In this document: in pieces, positions 8,923 to 16,982 of the stretch | Layout: each line of letters starts with the position of its first letter | How positions within the stretch are numbered: the first letter of the stretch is position 1 | From: Pseudorhodoplanes sinuspersici | Lineage (GTDB): Bacteria; Pseudomonadota; Alphaproteobacteria; Rhizobiales; Xanthobacteraceae | DNA: 64,000 nucleotides | NCBI RefSeq assembly: GCF_002119765.1 | Contig: NZ_CP021112.1 | Coordinates: 5,016,501-5,080,500 of the forward strand | Direction: 5' to 3' | Program-made: the position numbers and the translations under genes | The notes under the pieces: generated by a model | Databases searched by the model: none | The model's input: only the letters and a program-made list of their open reading frames with translations | Told to the model about the DNA's origin: nothing

Positions 8923-9774
8923 CTATGATTTGATGAGGTTGATCAGCTCCCGGGCGGAAGCTGCAAAAGCGCCTGCATCACGCGCGGCGGTGGACTGGCC
9001 TGCATCACGCGCGGCCGAATTGGTGATCTGCGCAAGCATTTCACTGCGCATGGAACGGGGATAGCCGGCCTTGGCGAGCGCGGCTTCGGTCTGCCGGCGA
9101 GCCATCAGGCGCTGGTCAAGGTTCTTGGCATCGCCTTCGGACGCCGTGAGCCCCTCATTGACAGAGTCGGCGAAACCCTTCTCGACAGCTTCGGACGGCC
9201 CCATGAAGGTCTCGGCATCCATCAGTTTTTGGATTGCCTTGCGATCCAGACCGGTGCGGGCTTGGTAGATATCGGCGATAGCGCTATCGAAGCCTTCGAA
9301 CAGGGTGGATGCCTCTGCCATGTCGTGGCGGTTTCCAACGACCATGCCCCAAGCATTGTGCACCATCATGAAGGTGCCGAGGCCCATGCGGATATCGTCG
9401 CCAGCCATCGCGATAATGGATGCAGCGGATGCAGCCCATCCCATAACATCAATGGTTACCTTGGCTGGATGCTCGCGCAGCAGATTGTAGATCGCGATGC
9501 CTTCGAACATATCGCCGCCAGGCGAATTAACCTTCACTGTGACATCGTGCTTGCCGATCGAACGCAGCGCTGCAGACATGCGCTTCGCTGTGAAACCCCC
9601 GCCGGTCCAGAAATCTTCGCCGATCACGTCATAGATCGAGATCGTGTTGGCATCGTCCGACTCTGCAGCCAACGGCTTTTCCGACCACTTCGCGAGAACA
9701 TCGGAAGGCGAATCCCACTGAAAGTTCTGCGGGCGCGCGAACGTCTTTGCCTCAGGCAGTTTTCGGATCGTCAT
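8923..9774 (-). CDS. Prohead maturation protease, ClpP-like serine protease
   Basis: A 283-residue protein from the ATG at 9774, chosen because GGGGAAG precedes it; a longer frame exists but reads an Arg-rich segment inside the portal gene. The ClpP/S14 fold is shown by VNSPGGD (83-89), the catalytic serine in GWAASAAS (Ser116) and the catalytic histidine in MMVHNAW (His139). It overlaps the end of the portal gene by 23 bp. It should cut the N-terminal delta domain of the capsid protein during prohead maturation. Confidence 0.92.
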   Translation of the reverse strand: MTIRKLPEAKTFARPQNFQWDSPSDVLAKWSEKPLAAESDDANTISIYDVIGEDFWTGGGFTAKRMSAALRSIGKHDVTVKVNSPGGDMFEGIAIYNLLREHPAKVTIDVMGWAASAASIIAMAGDDIRMGLGTFMMVHNAWGMVVGNRHDMAEASTLFEGFDSAIADIYQARTGLDRKAIQKLMDAETFMGPSEAVEKGFADSVNEGLTASEGDAKNLDQRLMARRQTEAALAKAGYPRSMRSEMLAQITNSAARDAGQSTAARDAGAFAASARELINLIKS

Positions 9775-11026
9775 TGCCCGCTTCCCCTGTCTCGCTGTCC
9801 GGATTGCTGCCACCAGCAGTGTTCGGCGGCGGGTAATAGATGTCCCCGCCTTTGCGCGGGTTCTGATCTTCCAGAGCACGCACTTCATTCGGCGAGTACA
9901 CGCCCCACTGAAGCCCCTTCACATAGGCATCCCAGCGAGCTTTGATGTCGCCCTTGACGAGAGCGGCACGGTTGTACTTGGCGTAGATAGCCGGGTCGGA
10001 GTTGAGATCGATGGTGATCCCCTCCTCGAACATCGTCAGATAGTCTTCCAGCGTGAAGGTGACAAACCCGTTGGCCTTCTGCTCAAGCCCAGTGCCCCAG
10101 TTTGAGTCAGAGCCGGAATTATCACCGATCATCGACGGCGGCACGCCGAAGAACATCGCTATGTCTCGTACCGACAGCTTGCGGCTTTCGACCCACTGCG
10201 TGTCCTGCGCAGTCATCTTAAGCTGGCTTTGCGTCATCCCCTCTTCGAGAAGAAGGAATTTCCCTTCGCTCTCACCGCCAGCTCGGTACTCGTCGAGCGA
10301 TGCTTTGATGTTCTTGCGTGACTCCTCGCCGAGCTTCTGTGGATGAGTCAGCACTCCACTGGCGCGCATCCCGTTCTTGAATTGACTTGCGCCGTAGTTC
10401 TCTTGGGCAAGCGCCAGGCCGATCGTCTCGCGCGCATATGTAATCGGAGTCACGCCAGAATACCCGTTCAGCGTCAGGCCGTAGAGATGGAAGATCTCAT
10501 CTTGGGTGAAAAACGATTTTCCGCCATTCTTGCGCGTGTATTCGAAGCTCAGCGACAGATCGTCTTTTTGCTTGATCTCGACCCGATCGGGATGCAACGG
10601 AATCAGCTCCTTCAGCGCACCGCGAGAAACGACCTTCAGACACACCGCATTGCCTCGTAGCAGCACATGCGCCATCAGCATTCGCTTGAACTGATGTGGC
10701 TTCTGCCACCGGTTCGGACGTCGATTCCAGAGCTTCCAGAGGTCAGTGTCGGATGCATCCTCCCGTGTTCGCGCATCGAGCCGCCGCTTGATGCTCAACG
10801 GAAGCGTAGCCGGTGGACCCGACAGAATTCGTACACAGGCATAAACCGGACCCTCCCGCATCGCGGTCTCAGCGGTAACAACCGGACCAGCTTTTGTCGT
10901 CTGCCCGTCTTTCAGAAACTGCTCAAGCTCTGCAGATGTCGTGATCAGCACTCCGCCGCCGGAATCCTGAACCGCATTGCGCGGCACATCTGCAGACTTC
11001 TGAGACCAAGGCCAGCGCAGTGCCAT
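9752..11026 (-). CDS. Portal protein, HK97 gp3 family
   Basis: A 424-residue protein with the pattern of phage portal proteins (PF04860): N-terminal basic region, MREGPVYACVRILSGPPATLP, then the stem/crown region with GVPPSMIGDNSGSDSNWGTGLEQKANGF, a very typical portal motif, and a Pro/Gly-rich C-terminus. It forms the ring through which TerL packages DNA. It lies between TerL (9 bp) and the protease gene (23-bp overlap). Confidence 0.93.
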   Translation of the reverse strand: MALRWPWSQKSADVPRNAVQDSGGGVLITTSAELEQFLKDGQTTKAGPVVTAETAMREGPVYACVRILSGPPATLPLSIKRRLDARTREDASDTDLWKLWNRRPNRWQKPHQFKRMLMAHVLLRGNAVCLKVVSRGALKELIPLHPDRVEIKQKDDLSLSFEYTRKNGGKSFFTQDEIFHLYGLTLNGYSGVTPITYARETIGLALAQENYGASQFKNGMRASGVLTHPQKLGEESRKNIKASLDEYRAGGESEGKFLLLEEGMTQSQLKMTAQDTQWVESRKLSVRDIAMFFGVPPSMIGDNSGSDSNWGTGLEQKANGFVTFTLEDYLTMFEEGITIDLNSDPAIYAKYNRAALVKGDIKARWDAYVKGLQWGVYSPNEVRALEDQNPRKGGDIYYPPPNTAGGSNPDSETGEAGNDDPKTA

Positions 11027-11035
11027 TGCACCCCC

Positions 11036-12781
11036 TTACAGGACCAGCGCGCCGCGGGTCTCGTAGACTGATCTTTCTTCGACCGGAGATGCGATCGCGA
11101 TACCGATCGCATTGACGAGACCCGCTATCAGGTCGATCCGACCGCTTGACTTCGCCTTTGTCGGCTTAATGTTTTCGACATCGTCGGTGACGACGGCGAC
11201 AGCTTGCGCGTGCCGACGGAATACAGGATGGCCACCATGATGAAATCCGTTTCCCATCACGAGTCGCTCAAGTTCTTTCGACGGAGCCGAAAGCGAAATG
11301 AATCCCTGACCGAAGAGGACGACTGGAATGCCTTCCGCCTCAAGTCGCACTGCAGTGCCGGTCGCGTTAAAACGGTCAATCGCTAAACCGCCTTCATGCG
11401 CCTCACGCTTGGCCTGCCCGTAGTACGCAACCCGAAACTTCGTTGCGTCATTCAAAACCTGCCGTTCAATGAAACTGTAATCGACAACATTGCCGGGTGT
11501 GGTGAACAGCGCCCCTTCTTTCACCCAACGCTCGTAAGGCTGGCGGTCACGCTTCGCGTGCTCTTTGACCAGATCTGCCGGCTTGAACGCGCGCGCGAGA
11601 GCAACGGGAACTTCAAGCCCATCCTGAATCGGAAACCACCAGATCAGAGCCGACAAATCCTGCGTTGATGACAGATCCAGGCCGCCGAAACATCGCTTAC
11701 CGATCAGACGTTGTTCGAATTGGGACTCAAACGGTTGCTTTCCCTTATCGCACCACGGGATCGGACCGATACAATGATCCCAACCGAAGCGCCGCCCCTC
11801 ATCATCGACCGAGTCCATCGGCAGCCAACGAACCGCCTGATCGGTCCAGATGTTCAGCCGGTAGCGCTTGAAATCGTTTTCAAGCCGCGGAAGCTGCCTT
11901 GCCCGTTTGAAGTCGGCCATGAAAGGCTCGACCTTGACGGACTTGCCGAAGTTCGGATTGGCCTTGCGCCAAGTCTCTTCCTTCGTCCAGTCGTCATCCT
12001 CGCCAGGGGCGTAGATCACGACCATCGTCTCAGCATCTTCGATGTCACCGGCGAGGATCGCCTGACATTCCCGGTAAACCTCTTCGCCGTGCGTCCCCTT
12101 CTGGCCGGCGGTCGATATCAGAAACTCCAGTGGCTGCCGGCGTGCGGCGGCCGAATCATGGACGAATGTGTAGAGATCACCGTTCGGCCATTCGTGGATC
12201 TCGTCACCGACAAGACCCGACATGTTCAAACCGTGCTTGCCCTTCGGCTTGCCGGACAGAAACCGGAACGATGCATTCAGTTCCGGGCAGTAGATAACTT
12301 TGCCAAGGCATTCGAGCTTCTGCGCAAGCACAGGCGTTCGCACCGCCATATTGCTCGCCTTGGTGAAGACGATCTTCGCTTGCGCCTCTTCCGAGGCGAT
12401 TGAGAAGACCTGCCCACCCATCTCGGCATCGCCGACCAGGATCAGCAGCGCGATGCCGGCGGCTAATTCCGTCTTGCCATTCTTGCGCGCGATCCAGACG
12501 AAACACCGGCGAAAGCGGCGCGTGCCGTCCTTCCGCTTCCAGCCGAACAGCGGCCGGACGATGTCGTGCTCTTCCCAGTTCTCAAGATAGAAAGGGCGGC
12601 CGGCCCACTCACCTTCGGTGAAGACTAGATGGTTTGGGAAGAACGACGCCGCCTTGTCCGCCGTGCGCTCGTCGTACCAGAACTCACCGTCACGCCAGAA
12701 CTCGCCGTCCCAATGTGCGTTCGGAAACGCCTTCAGCGCGGCCGGCCGCGGCGGCTCCTCAACCTTCCGTTTCGCTGACAT
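11036..12781 (-). CDS. terL: Terminase large subunit
   Basis: A 581-residue TerL. The ATPase half has a deviant Walker A (ARKNGKTE, 98-105) and a Walker B with the catalytic glutamate (LVGDEIHEW, Asp193-Glu194). The nuclease half begins at GGLDLSSTQD (366-375), where Asp369 is a metal ligand. The fold is the BRO/HK97-type TerL (Terminase_1/LSGGP family). It translocates DNA into the prohead and cuts concatemers. It lies 6 bp after the small subunit. Confidence 0.95.
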   Translation of the reverse strand: MSAKRKVEEPPRPAALKAFPNAHWDGEFWRDGEFWYDERTADKAASFFPNHLVFTEGEWAGRPFYLENWEEHDIVRPLFGWKRKDGTRRFRRCFVWIARKNGKTELAAGIALLILVGDAEMGGQVFSIASEEAQAKIVFTKASNMAVRTPVLAQKLECLGKVIYCPELNASFRFLSGKPKGKHGLNMSGLVGDEIHEWPNGDLYTFVHDSAAARRQPLEFLISTAGQKGTHGEEVYRECQAILAGDIEDAETMVVIYAPGEDDDWTKEETWRKANPNFGKSVKVEPFMADFKRARQLPRLENDFKRYRLNIWTDQAVRWLPMDSVDDEGRRFGWDHCIGPIPWCDKGKQPFESQFEQRLIGKRCFGGLDLSSTQDLSALIWWFPIQDGLEVPVALARAFKPADLVKEHAKRDRQPYERWVKEGALFTTPGNVVDYSFIERQVLNDATKFRVAYYGQAKREAHEGGLAIDRFNATGTAVRLEAEGIPVVLFGQGFISLSAPSKELERLVMGNGFHHGGHPVFRRHAQAVAVVTDDVENIKPTKAKSSGRIDLIAGLVNAIGIAIASPVEERSVYETRGALVL

Positions 12782-12787
12782 GCAGCA

Positions 12788-13360
12788 TCAGTTCAGGAGG
12801 CCGATCGGCCCTTCGATCGGTTCGGCAGCCTCAGCTGCTGGTGTCGCCGGATCGTCGGAGCGGCGCTCCGGATCCTTTGCCTGACCAGCATTGAACAGAT
12901 CGCCAGTTGCGCCAGTAGTGGCGCGCGCCGCCATGATCCGCTGGCGCTCGGCCGGGTTCAACCCGAACCGATCTTCGAACGCGAGCATCATGCGGTCGAG
13001 GCGATCGGCCATCGTGAAAGCTGGATCGGCCCGACGAACCTTGCCGCTCGCGGTTTCGATCTCATAGATGTCGCCTTCCTTGTCGAGCCGCTTCTGCAAT
13101 GACAGCCAGCGTGCATAGTGCTTGCAATAGCGAGCGAAGGCCGGAACGTCGGCTTCGGTCAGCAGCTTCATGCTCCGCAGCAGCGGCGCCATGCGCTGGA
13201 AAATCTTCAGCCCCTCATCCTTCAGCCACTTCGGCGCATCGCCTGAAGCCACCGGCGCGCCAGGCAGTGTCGCAGCGACCGTCTTGCGCTGCCGACTGCG
13301 AACCGGAGCCTTCTGCTCCTTCACCGCGCCAGGCTCTGGCTTTGGCCCACGTCGACCCAT
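12788..13360 (-). CDS. terS: Terminase small subunit, P27 family
   Basis: A 190-residue protein beginning with the GRRGPKP motif typical of P27-family small terminases, followed by the conserved helical part (APKWLKDEGLKIFQRMAPLL, LTEADVPAFARYCKHYARW) and a motif near FEDRFGLNPAERQRI. The last 40 residues are low-complexity and acidic. It recognises the phage DNA end or packaging site. The gene overlaps the C-terminal part of the HNH frame by 146 bp. The start codon is immediately downstream of an A-rich stretch on the opposite strand. Confidence 0.9.
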   Translation of the reverse strand: MGRRGPKPEPGAVKEQKAPVRSRQRKTVAATLPGAPVASGDAPKWLKDEGLKIFQRMAPLLRSMKLLTEADVPAFARYCKHYARWLSLQKRLDKEGDIYEIETASGKVRRADPAFTMADRLDRMMLAFEDRFGLNPAERQRIMAARATTGATGDLFNAGQAKDPERRSDDPATPAAEAAEPIEGPIGLLN

Positions 13361-13850
13361 AAGAAAAAAAATCCTCCGGAAACTCGCGAAAAAGTTTTTG
13401 TTGTGGGGCCGCCGGTCCCGGCTTGAGACCCCACAGACTTTTAGACCCCCCCGGGGTCCATGATCGAAGGCTCAACTCGATTGCCTTTTTACTGTTGAGC
13501 CACAGGTCATTGACCGAGGCCTTGCCATGCCCAAAGAGGGCTTCGAGCTGCTGCTTCACCACGTCATGGTGCCATCGGCACGACGGCTGCCACATGTCCC
13601 TATTCCAGAACTTGGTCATGTCACCCCTATGGGGCTCAACGTGGTCGACCACCTCAGTCGCAGTCACGCGACCGATCGCCCGACATCCCAAGCACAATGG
13701 ATGGGAGCGTTTGAAGGACAGCGCCTCGGCATCCCATTGCCTGTCATAGCCACGGTCACGAGCAGAGCCACGCCTTGCATCGTATTCGGCATTGGCCTGC
13801 TTCCTTGTCCGCAGTCCTCTTGGCCTGAATGTCGGTGGACGAACTGGCAT
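13215..13850 (-). CDS. HNH endonuclease of the packaging module
   Basis: A 211-residue protein. The HNH core is in residues about 45-110: a CLGC cysteine pair, VVDHVEPHRGD with the catalytic histidine, and MWQPSCRWHHDVVK with the second cysteine and histidine. HNH proteins beside TerS/TerL are needed for specific cutting in HK97-like phages. Oddly, its last 49 codons overlap the start of terS in another frame; most relatives end soon after the HNH domain, so the tail may be an unselected extension or result from a lost stop. Translation starts 13 bp after the third terminator hairpin and has no clear ribosome-binding site. Confidence 0.83.
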   Translation of the reverse strand: MPVRPPTFRPRGLRTRKQANAEYDARRGSARDRGYDRQWDAEALSFKRSHPLCLGCRAIGRVTATEVVDHVEPHRGDMTKFWNRDMWQPSCRWHHDVVKQQLEALFGHGKASVNDLWLNSKKAIELSLRSWTPGGSKSLWGLKPGPAAPQQKLFREFPEDFFSYGSTWAKARAWRGEGAEGSGSQSAAQDGRCDTAWRAGGFRRCAEVAEG

Positions 13851-13862
13851 CTGACTCTAGAA

Positions 13863-13894
13863 ACGAAAAAGGGCCGCTCGATGAGGAGCGGCCC
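13863..13894 (-). terminator. Intrinsic terminator T3 before the late operon
   Basis: A perfect 9-bp stem (GGGCCGCTC at 13871-13879 with GAGCGGCCC at 13886-13894, 6-nt loop) followed on the minus strand by a T run. It lies just upstream of the HNH gene, so late transcription must pass through it. Confidence 0.8.
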
Positions 13895-13970
13895 AAGCCT
13901 AGGGAGGAAACGCCCAAGGAGGGCGGCGGGAATGTCCGAATAACATTGCCGCGCTAACCTATGATCAGAA

Positions 13971-13998
13971 CGCAAAAGCCCGGCGCTGGCCGGGCTTT
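13971..13998 (-). terminator. Intrinsic terminator T2
   Basis: Stem AAAGCCCGG (13975-13983) with CCGGGCTTT (13990-13998), 6-nt loop, followed on the minus strand by TTTTGCGTT. The stem ends in A/T pairs, so it could also work weakly on the other strand. Confidence 0.8.
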
Positions 13999-14013
13999 CG
14001 GGAGTCCGATGAT

Positions 14014-14090
14014 GGTGCCGGGGTTAGCCGGGCGGGATCATGGTGCAACTCCATGCGTCATCAGGTTCATGCCTACACTAGGCTCGCACC
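14014..14090 (-). ncRNA. Candidate structured RNA element between T1 and T2
   Basis: A 77-nt stretch closed by GGTGC/GCACC at its ends (14014-14018 with 14086-14090) and holding three more complementary pairs: CCGG/CCGG (14018-14031), CATGG/CCATG (14039-14055) and GCCTA/TAGGC (14071-14083). In the minus-strand transcript it also contains two tiny overlapping reading frames of 10 and 5 codons (14038-14070 and 14024-14041), the second reading MIPPG after a GGAG. It has no T-loop and is not a tRNA. A cis-acting site for the NusG paralogue or an attenuator leader are the likeliest roles; this is inference. Confidence 0.45.
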
Positions 14091-14094
14091 TTAT

Positions 14095-14123
14095 AAGCAA
14101 AAGCCCCGCACGACGGCGGGGCT
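14095..14123 (-). terminator. Intrinsic terminator T1 after the NusG paralogue gene
   Basis: Perfect 8-bp stem AGCCCCGC (14102-14109) with GCGGGGCT (14116-14123), followed on the minus strand by TTTTGCTT. It is the first of three terminators between the early operon and the late genes. Confidence 0.8.
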
Positions 14124-14188
14124 CTGTTTAAGGCGTGCGCTGCACTCCGCGTGACCCATGGGTGGCTGCGGGGTGGCTGATAGGGTGG

Positions 14189-14866
14189 CTAGTGTTTGGC
14201 GACTTGCCAGACTTCCAACTCAGCAGGGGTGGCACGTCCGAAGATGCTAATCGCTACGCTGATTCTGTCTTCCGGGTCTAGGTCCTCGATCGCCACGTCA
14301 AGGCCTCTTTCCACAACTGCGGGGAAGGAAGCAAAGGGTCCGCTGGTCACAGTGACCATATCGCCGACGTTAAAGACGACCCTTGTAGCCACCGTGCCGG
14401 GCACAAGGCCGTTATTCTCCCTCCCCTTGATGCTGGAGATCAGCGTGTCAGGCACCCAGACTGGAAGATCACCATGACAGACCATGCCACCGACGCCTGC
14501 ATGCCGGAATAGGTCGCGCCATCCACCGCGCTCCATATCGAAGTGGACAAAGATATATTTCGGGAACATCGGCGAAGGCTGCGGCCTCTTGATTTCGACG
14601 TTGGACCGACGCTGCGACGCTGAAAGTTGGCGCCTTGGCACTTTCCGCATTTCCAGCACCTGCGGATAGTAGAACTCGATATGCAGATCGTGAAGCCGCT
14701 CCTGCACCTGAAGGTCCGACTTCCCCACAGCGCGAACGATATGCCATGCCTTATTTCCGGCATCGCCAGACCCATACCGAACACCGCGGCGAGCATCTTC
14801 CCTTGCCGCCTCTTCCAGAGCCGCCTTCGCAATTTCTTCCCAGGTCGGCTTCGTCGACATCAGCAT
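14189..14866 (-). CDS. NusG paralogue, putative phage processive antiterminator
   Basis: A 225-residue NusG/RfaH-type protein. A 40-residue helical N-terminal extension precedes an NGN domain (41 to about 148, beginning WHIVRAVGKSDLQVQERL, with PMFPKYIFVHFD at 99-110). The KOW domain follows at about 166-190 (VGDMVTVTSGPFASFPAVVE), then the classic end VAISIFGRATPAELEVWQVAK. The start at 14866 has GAGAGGGAACG before it. It is the last gene of the early operon and stands right before three tandem terminators and the late operon, so it probably binds RNA polymerase and carries it through them. Host NusG is expected elsewhere in the rpl/rpo region. Confidence 0.92.
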   Translation of the reverse strand: MLMSTKPTWEEIAKAALEEAAREDARRGVRYGSGDAGNKAWHIVRAVGKSDLQVQERLHDLHIEFYYPQVLEMRKVPRRQLSASQRRSNVEIKRPQPSPMFPKYIFVHFDMERGGWRDLFRHAGVGGMVCHGDLPVWVPDTLISSIKGRENNGLVPGTVATRVVFNVGDMVTVTSGPFASFPAVVERGLDVAIEDLDPEDRISVAISIFGRATPAELEVWQVAKH

Positions 14867-14884
14867 CGTTCCCTCTCGGCTTGT

Positions 14885-16132
14885 TTAGGCAGCGGTATCG
14901 TTGGCATCAGACCCGAACGTTCCATCCTTGCGAGGGGGCCACCTTGAAGGCACCCGCAAACCAGACGTGCGCTTTTGCGCCCTCATCGTGTGGCCAGGCC
15001 TGATCTCGATTTCAGTGAAGCCATCGAGCATGACGACCTGTGCTTCGGTGCGGGCGCCAGTCCACTCTGAGATCCGTCGAGCCCATGCGTAGAATTCATC
15101 CGTCTTGTCTTCGACGACATGCCAATCGGCATCGGGAACATGGGCAAATTCGGCAAGCGCGAGAAGATCTGCTGGCACTTTTGCGTGCCGCCAATAGCCG
15201 CGCCTTTGCTGACGCTCATCGTAGCGAACCATCGGCGGCTGCTTGCCTCCAATCCGACAAAGCGACGACACCGCAGCGTACTCGCGACTATCCTCCGGCA
15301 CGAACACCAATGCGACTGGGTCTGTCGGAGCAAGCTTGATCCAGCCCGGCCAAGCATCCCTTTCGCGAATGAATGTTTGCGCCGACGGCTTTCCAGAAGG
15401 CCGACGCTCACGAGACCGATGCGCGATCAGTCCGCGAGCAGCCTGTGTGACGAGCTTGCGATCTTCGCGCTTGAGCGCATCGAATTCCTTGGCTGCGATC
15501 GATGGTCGCGCAATCGGAACCTTGTCCGCCTCGAAGGCAGATTTGAAATCTTGCCAGCCTTCGATTTCCTTTTCAGCGTCAGCCACGGCTTGCCCCCCAT
15601 GGGGGGCATGGGGGGAATCTTCAGGTTCAGAAAGAGGTTCTATAGGCTCCCGCACCAGTGCGGTAGCGTCGACCGCAGGTTGCGGTAGCGTGAGCGTTTC
15701 AGCGCTCCCGCAGGCTGCGGTGGCGTTGATTTCAGAATCCCTTTGCGGCACCGCGTTTTCATCACCCGCAGCGCTACCGCAATTTGCGGCAGCGTCGCCT
15801 TCATCCATGATGTCGCAACCGCGCGGTATGAATTGCTCGATAACCTCGAGGGGCGCATCGAAATACGGCGAGGGCTTCAGGATCAGGAAGTCGTGCGTGC
15901 GTCGGCCGTGACGCTTCAGCTTGACCCGCCGCACCATTCCGCCGTTGACGAATTCCTGTATGCGCCGGCCGACGCTGTCCACCGACTGCTCGCTTTCATC
16001 AGCGAGCGTCTGGTGCTTGGCCCAGCAGAACCAATTGTCATTGGCATGGTTGGCAATCGCATAGATCGCGGAACGGTGCGAGCAACCGCCCCACGTCTGA
16101 TCTGACGCCCAAGCCATAGCTTGGAAGCTCAT
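14885..16132 (-). CDS. Putative phage replication initiator, winged-helix N-terminus
   Basis: A 415-residue protein. Residues 1-100 look like the winged-helix domain of phage replication initiators (PF13730-like: SHRSAIYAIANHAND, then a recognition-helix region ending GGMVRRVKLKRHGRRTHDF). Residues about 110-175 are a low-complexity, Ala/Pro/Glu-rich linker whose DNA carries repeated TGCGGTAGCGT motifs. The C-terminal half is helical with conserved tryptophans and no helicase motifs. Iterons within the initiator gene are the lambda O arrangement. The assignment rests on the N-terminal domain, the repeats and the position beside dnaN; it is not certain. Confidence 0.6.
   Translation of the reverse strand: MSFQAMAWASDQTWGGCSHRSAIYAIANHANDNWFCWAKHQTLADESEQSVDSVGRRIQEFVNGGMVRRVKLKRHGRRTHDFLILKPSPYFDAPLEVIEQFIPRGCDIMDEGDAAANCGSAAGDENAVPQRDSEINATAACGSAETLTLPQPAVDATALVREPIEPLSEPEDSPHAPHGGQAVADAEKEIEGWQDFKSAFEADKVPIARPSIAAKEFDALKREDRKLVTQAARGLIAHRSRERRPSGKPSAQTFIRERDAWPGWIKLAPTDPVALVFVPEDSREYAAVSSLCRIGGKQPPMVRYDERQQRRGYWRHAKVPADLLALAEFAHVPDADWHVVEDKTDEFYAWARRISEWTGARTEAQVVMLDGFTEIEIRPGHTMRAQKRTSGLRVPSRWPPRKDGTFGSDANDTAA
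15659..15795. repeat. Six iteron-like repeats, candidate phage origin
   Basis: Copies of TGCGGTAGCGT or close variants lie at 15659-15669, 15681-15691, 15716-15726, 15744-15754 (divergent, TGCGGCACCGC), 15771-15781 (inverted) and 15785-15795. They fall in the low-complexity linker of the putative initiator gene, where protein constraint is weak. Such clustered 11-bp repeats suggest initiator binding sites and an origin of replication. Confidence 0.55.
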
Positions 16133-16202
16133 CGGTCACGTCTCATCGTAATTAGAGTTTCGGATTAACGCGTTGACGCAACCAACTTACTGAACACCAA
16201 AA

Positions 16203-16475
16203 TTACGCTTCGTCCTGCGCTTCATTCAGGGCATCGACCACACGACTGACCCGCGCATTATCCACACTGGCTCGAACAAACGGGTCGCCCTTGAGGCGTG
16301 CCAACACGGCATCAAGCTCGTCGGCAAGCTCACCCATGAAATCAGCATCATCAGGCACCTGGTGCCGGCCACGCTCGTCTGCCCGGTCCGCAATCAGCAT
16401 CAGGATGACGCGCGACTCCATGTCGATGCGCGGATCCTTTTTACGAGCCGCTTGTCGTAACGCTTTCTCACTCAT
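16203..16475 (-). CDS. Small phage protein of unknown function
   Basis: A 90-residue, charged, largely helical protein (MSEKALRQAARKKDPRID at the start) with no cysteine or membrane segment. The start has an ATG at 16475, 9 bp after the DUF559-like gene. The 70 bp after its stop, before the initiator gene, carry no gene. No family was recognised; its place between a nuclease gene and a replication gene suggests an early accessory role. Confidence 0.65.
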   Translation of the reverse strand: MSEKALRQAARKKDPRIDMESRVILMLIADRADERGRHQVPDDADFMGELADELDAVLARLKGDPFVRASVDNARVSRVVDALNEAQDEA

Positions 16476-16484
16476 GAGGAATGC

Positions 16485-16982
16485 TCACTTCGGCTTGAAT
16501 TTCATGGGGAAGCTCAGGCATTGCATCACGCAACCGAACGGGTCGCGCCAAATTTCTCGACCGGTGAACCGGAGGATTGGAATGCCAGCCTGCTGGATTG
16601 CTCTATCCTTCGAGCGATCCCGCTCAGCTTGAGCCGGCGTACGCTCGTGGAAATTGTGACCGTCGCACTCGACAAAAAATTGCAATTCACCGCGCGCAAA
16701 CCACGCGAAGTCGATTCGATACCCCTGCCATGGGTACTGCGGAGCTAACTCTATCCCAGCCTTTCCAGGTGATTGCTCTGGCGCTAAAACAGCCAGCCTT
16801 ACTTGCTCACCGCTGATGAAGCGGCCCCATGCATCGGCAAAGACAAAGGACGCCAGAAAAAGCGTTTCGATCGGACTCTCGCAAAGAGACGATAGCCGCT
16901 CTACCCCGTCCCTGACAGTCATCCTGATTTCTTCATCGATCGCCTGCTTGAGACGATCAACAGCATCATCAACTGAACTCAT
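16485..16982 (-). CDS. DUF559-like PD-(D/E)XK nuclease
   Basis: A 165-residue protein starting at the ATG at 16982, which overlaps the upstream stop (ATGA). The middle and end carry a Vsr/DUF559-type nuclease core: a leading SPIETLFL glutamate, IDFAWF with the aspartate, VECDGHNFHERT with the E-x-D pair, a run of RD/R residues, and GIPILRFTGREIWRDP. The related family cuts DNA or resolves mismatches; here it may act in host DNA breakdown, recombination or repair. The function beyond the nuclease fold is inference. Confidence 0.75.
   Translation of the reverse strand: MSSVDDAVDRLKQAIDEEIRMTVRDGVERLSSLCESPIETLFLASFVFADAWGRFISGEQVRLAVLAPEQSPGKAGIELAPQYPWQGYRIDFAWFARGELQFFVECDGHNFHERTPAQAERDRSKDRAIQQAGIPILRFTGREIWRDPFGCVMQCLSFPMKFKPK

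Noticed and set aside
14014-14090. A tRNA gene, because of the 77-nt length and closing stem
   Set aside because: There is no T-loop motif and no standard anticodon arm on either strand; the element is kept only as a structured RNA candidate.
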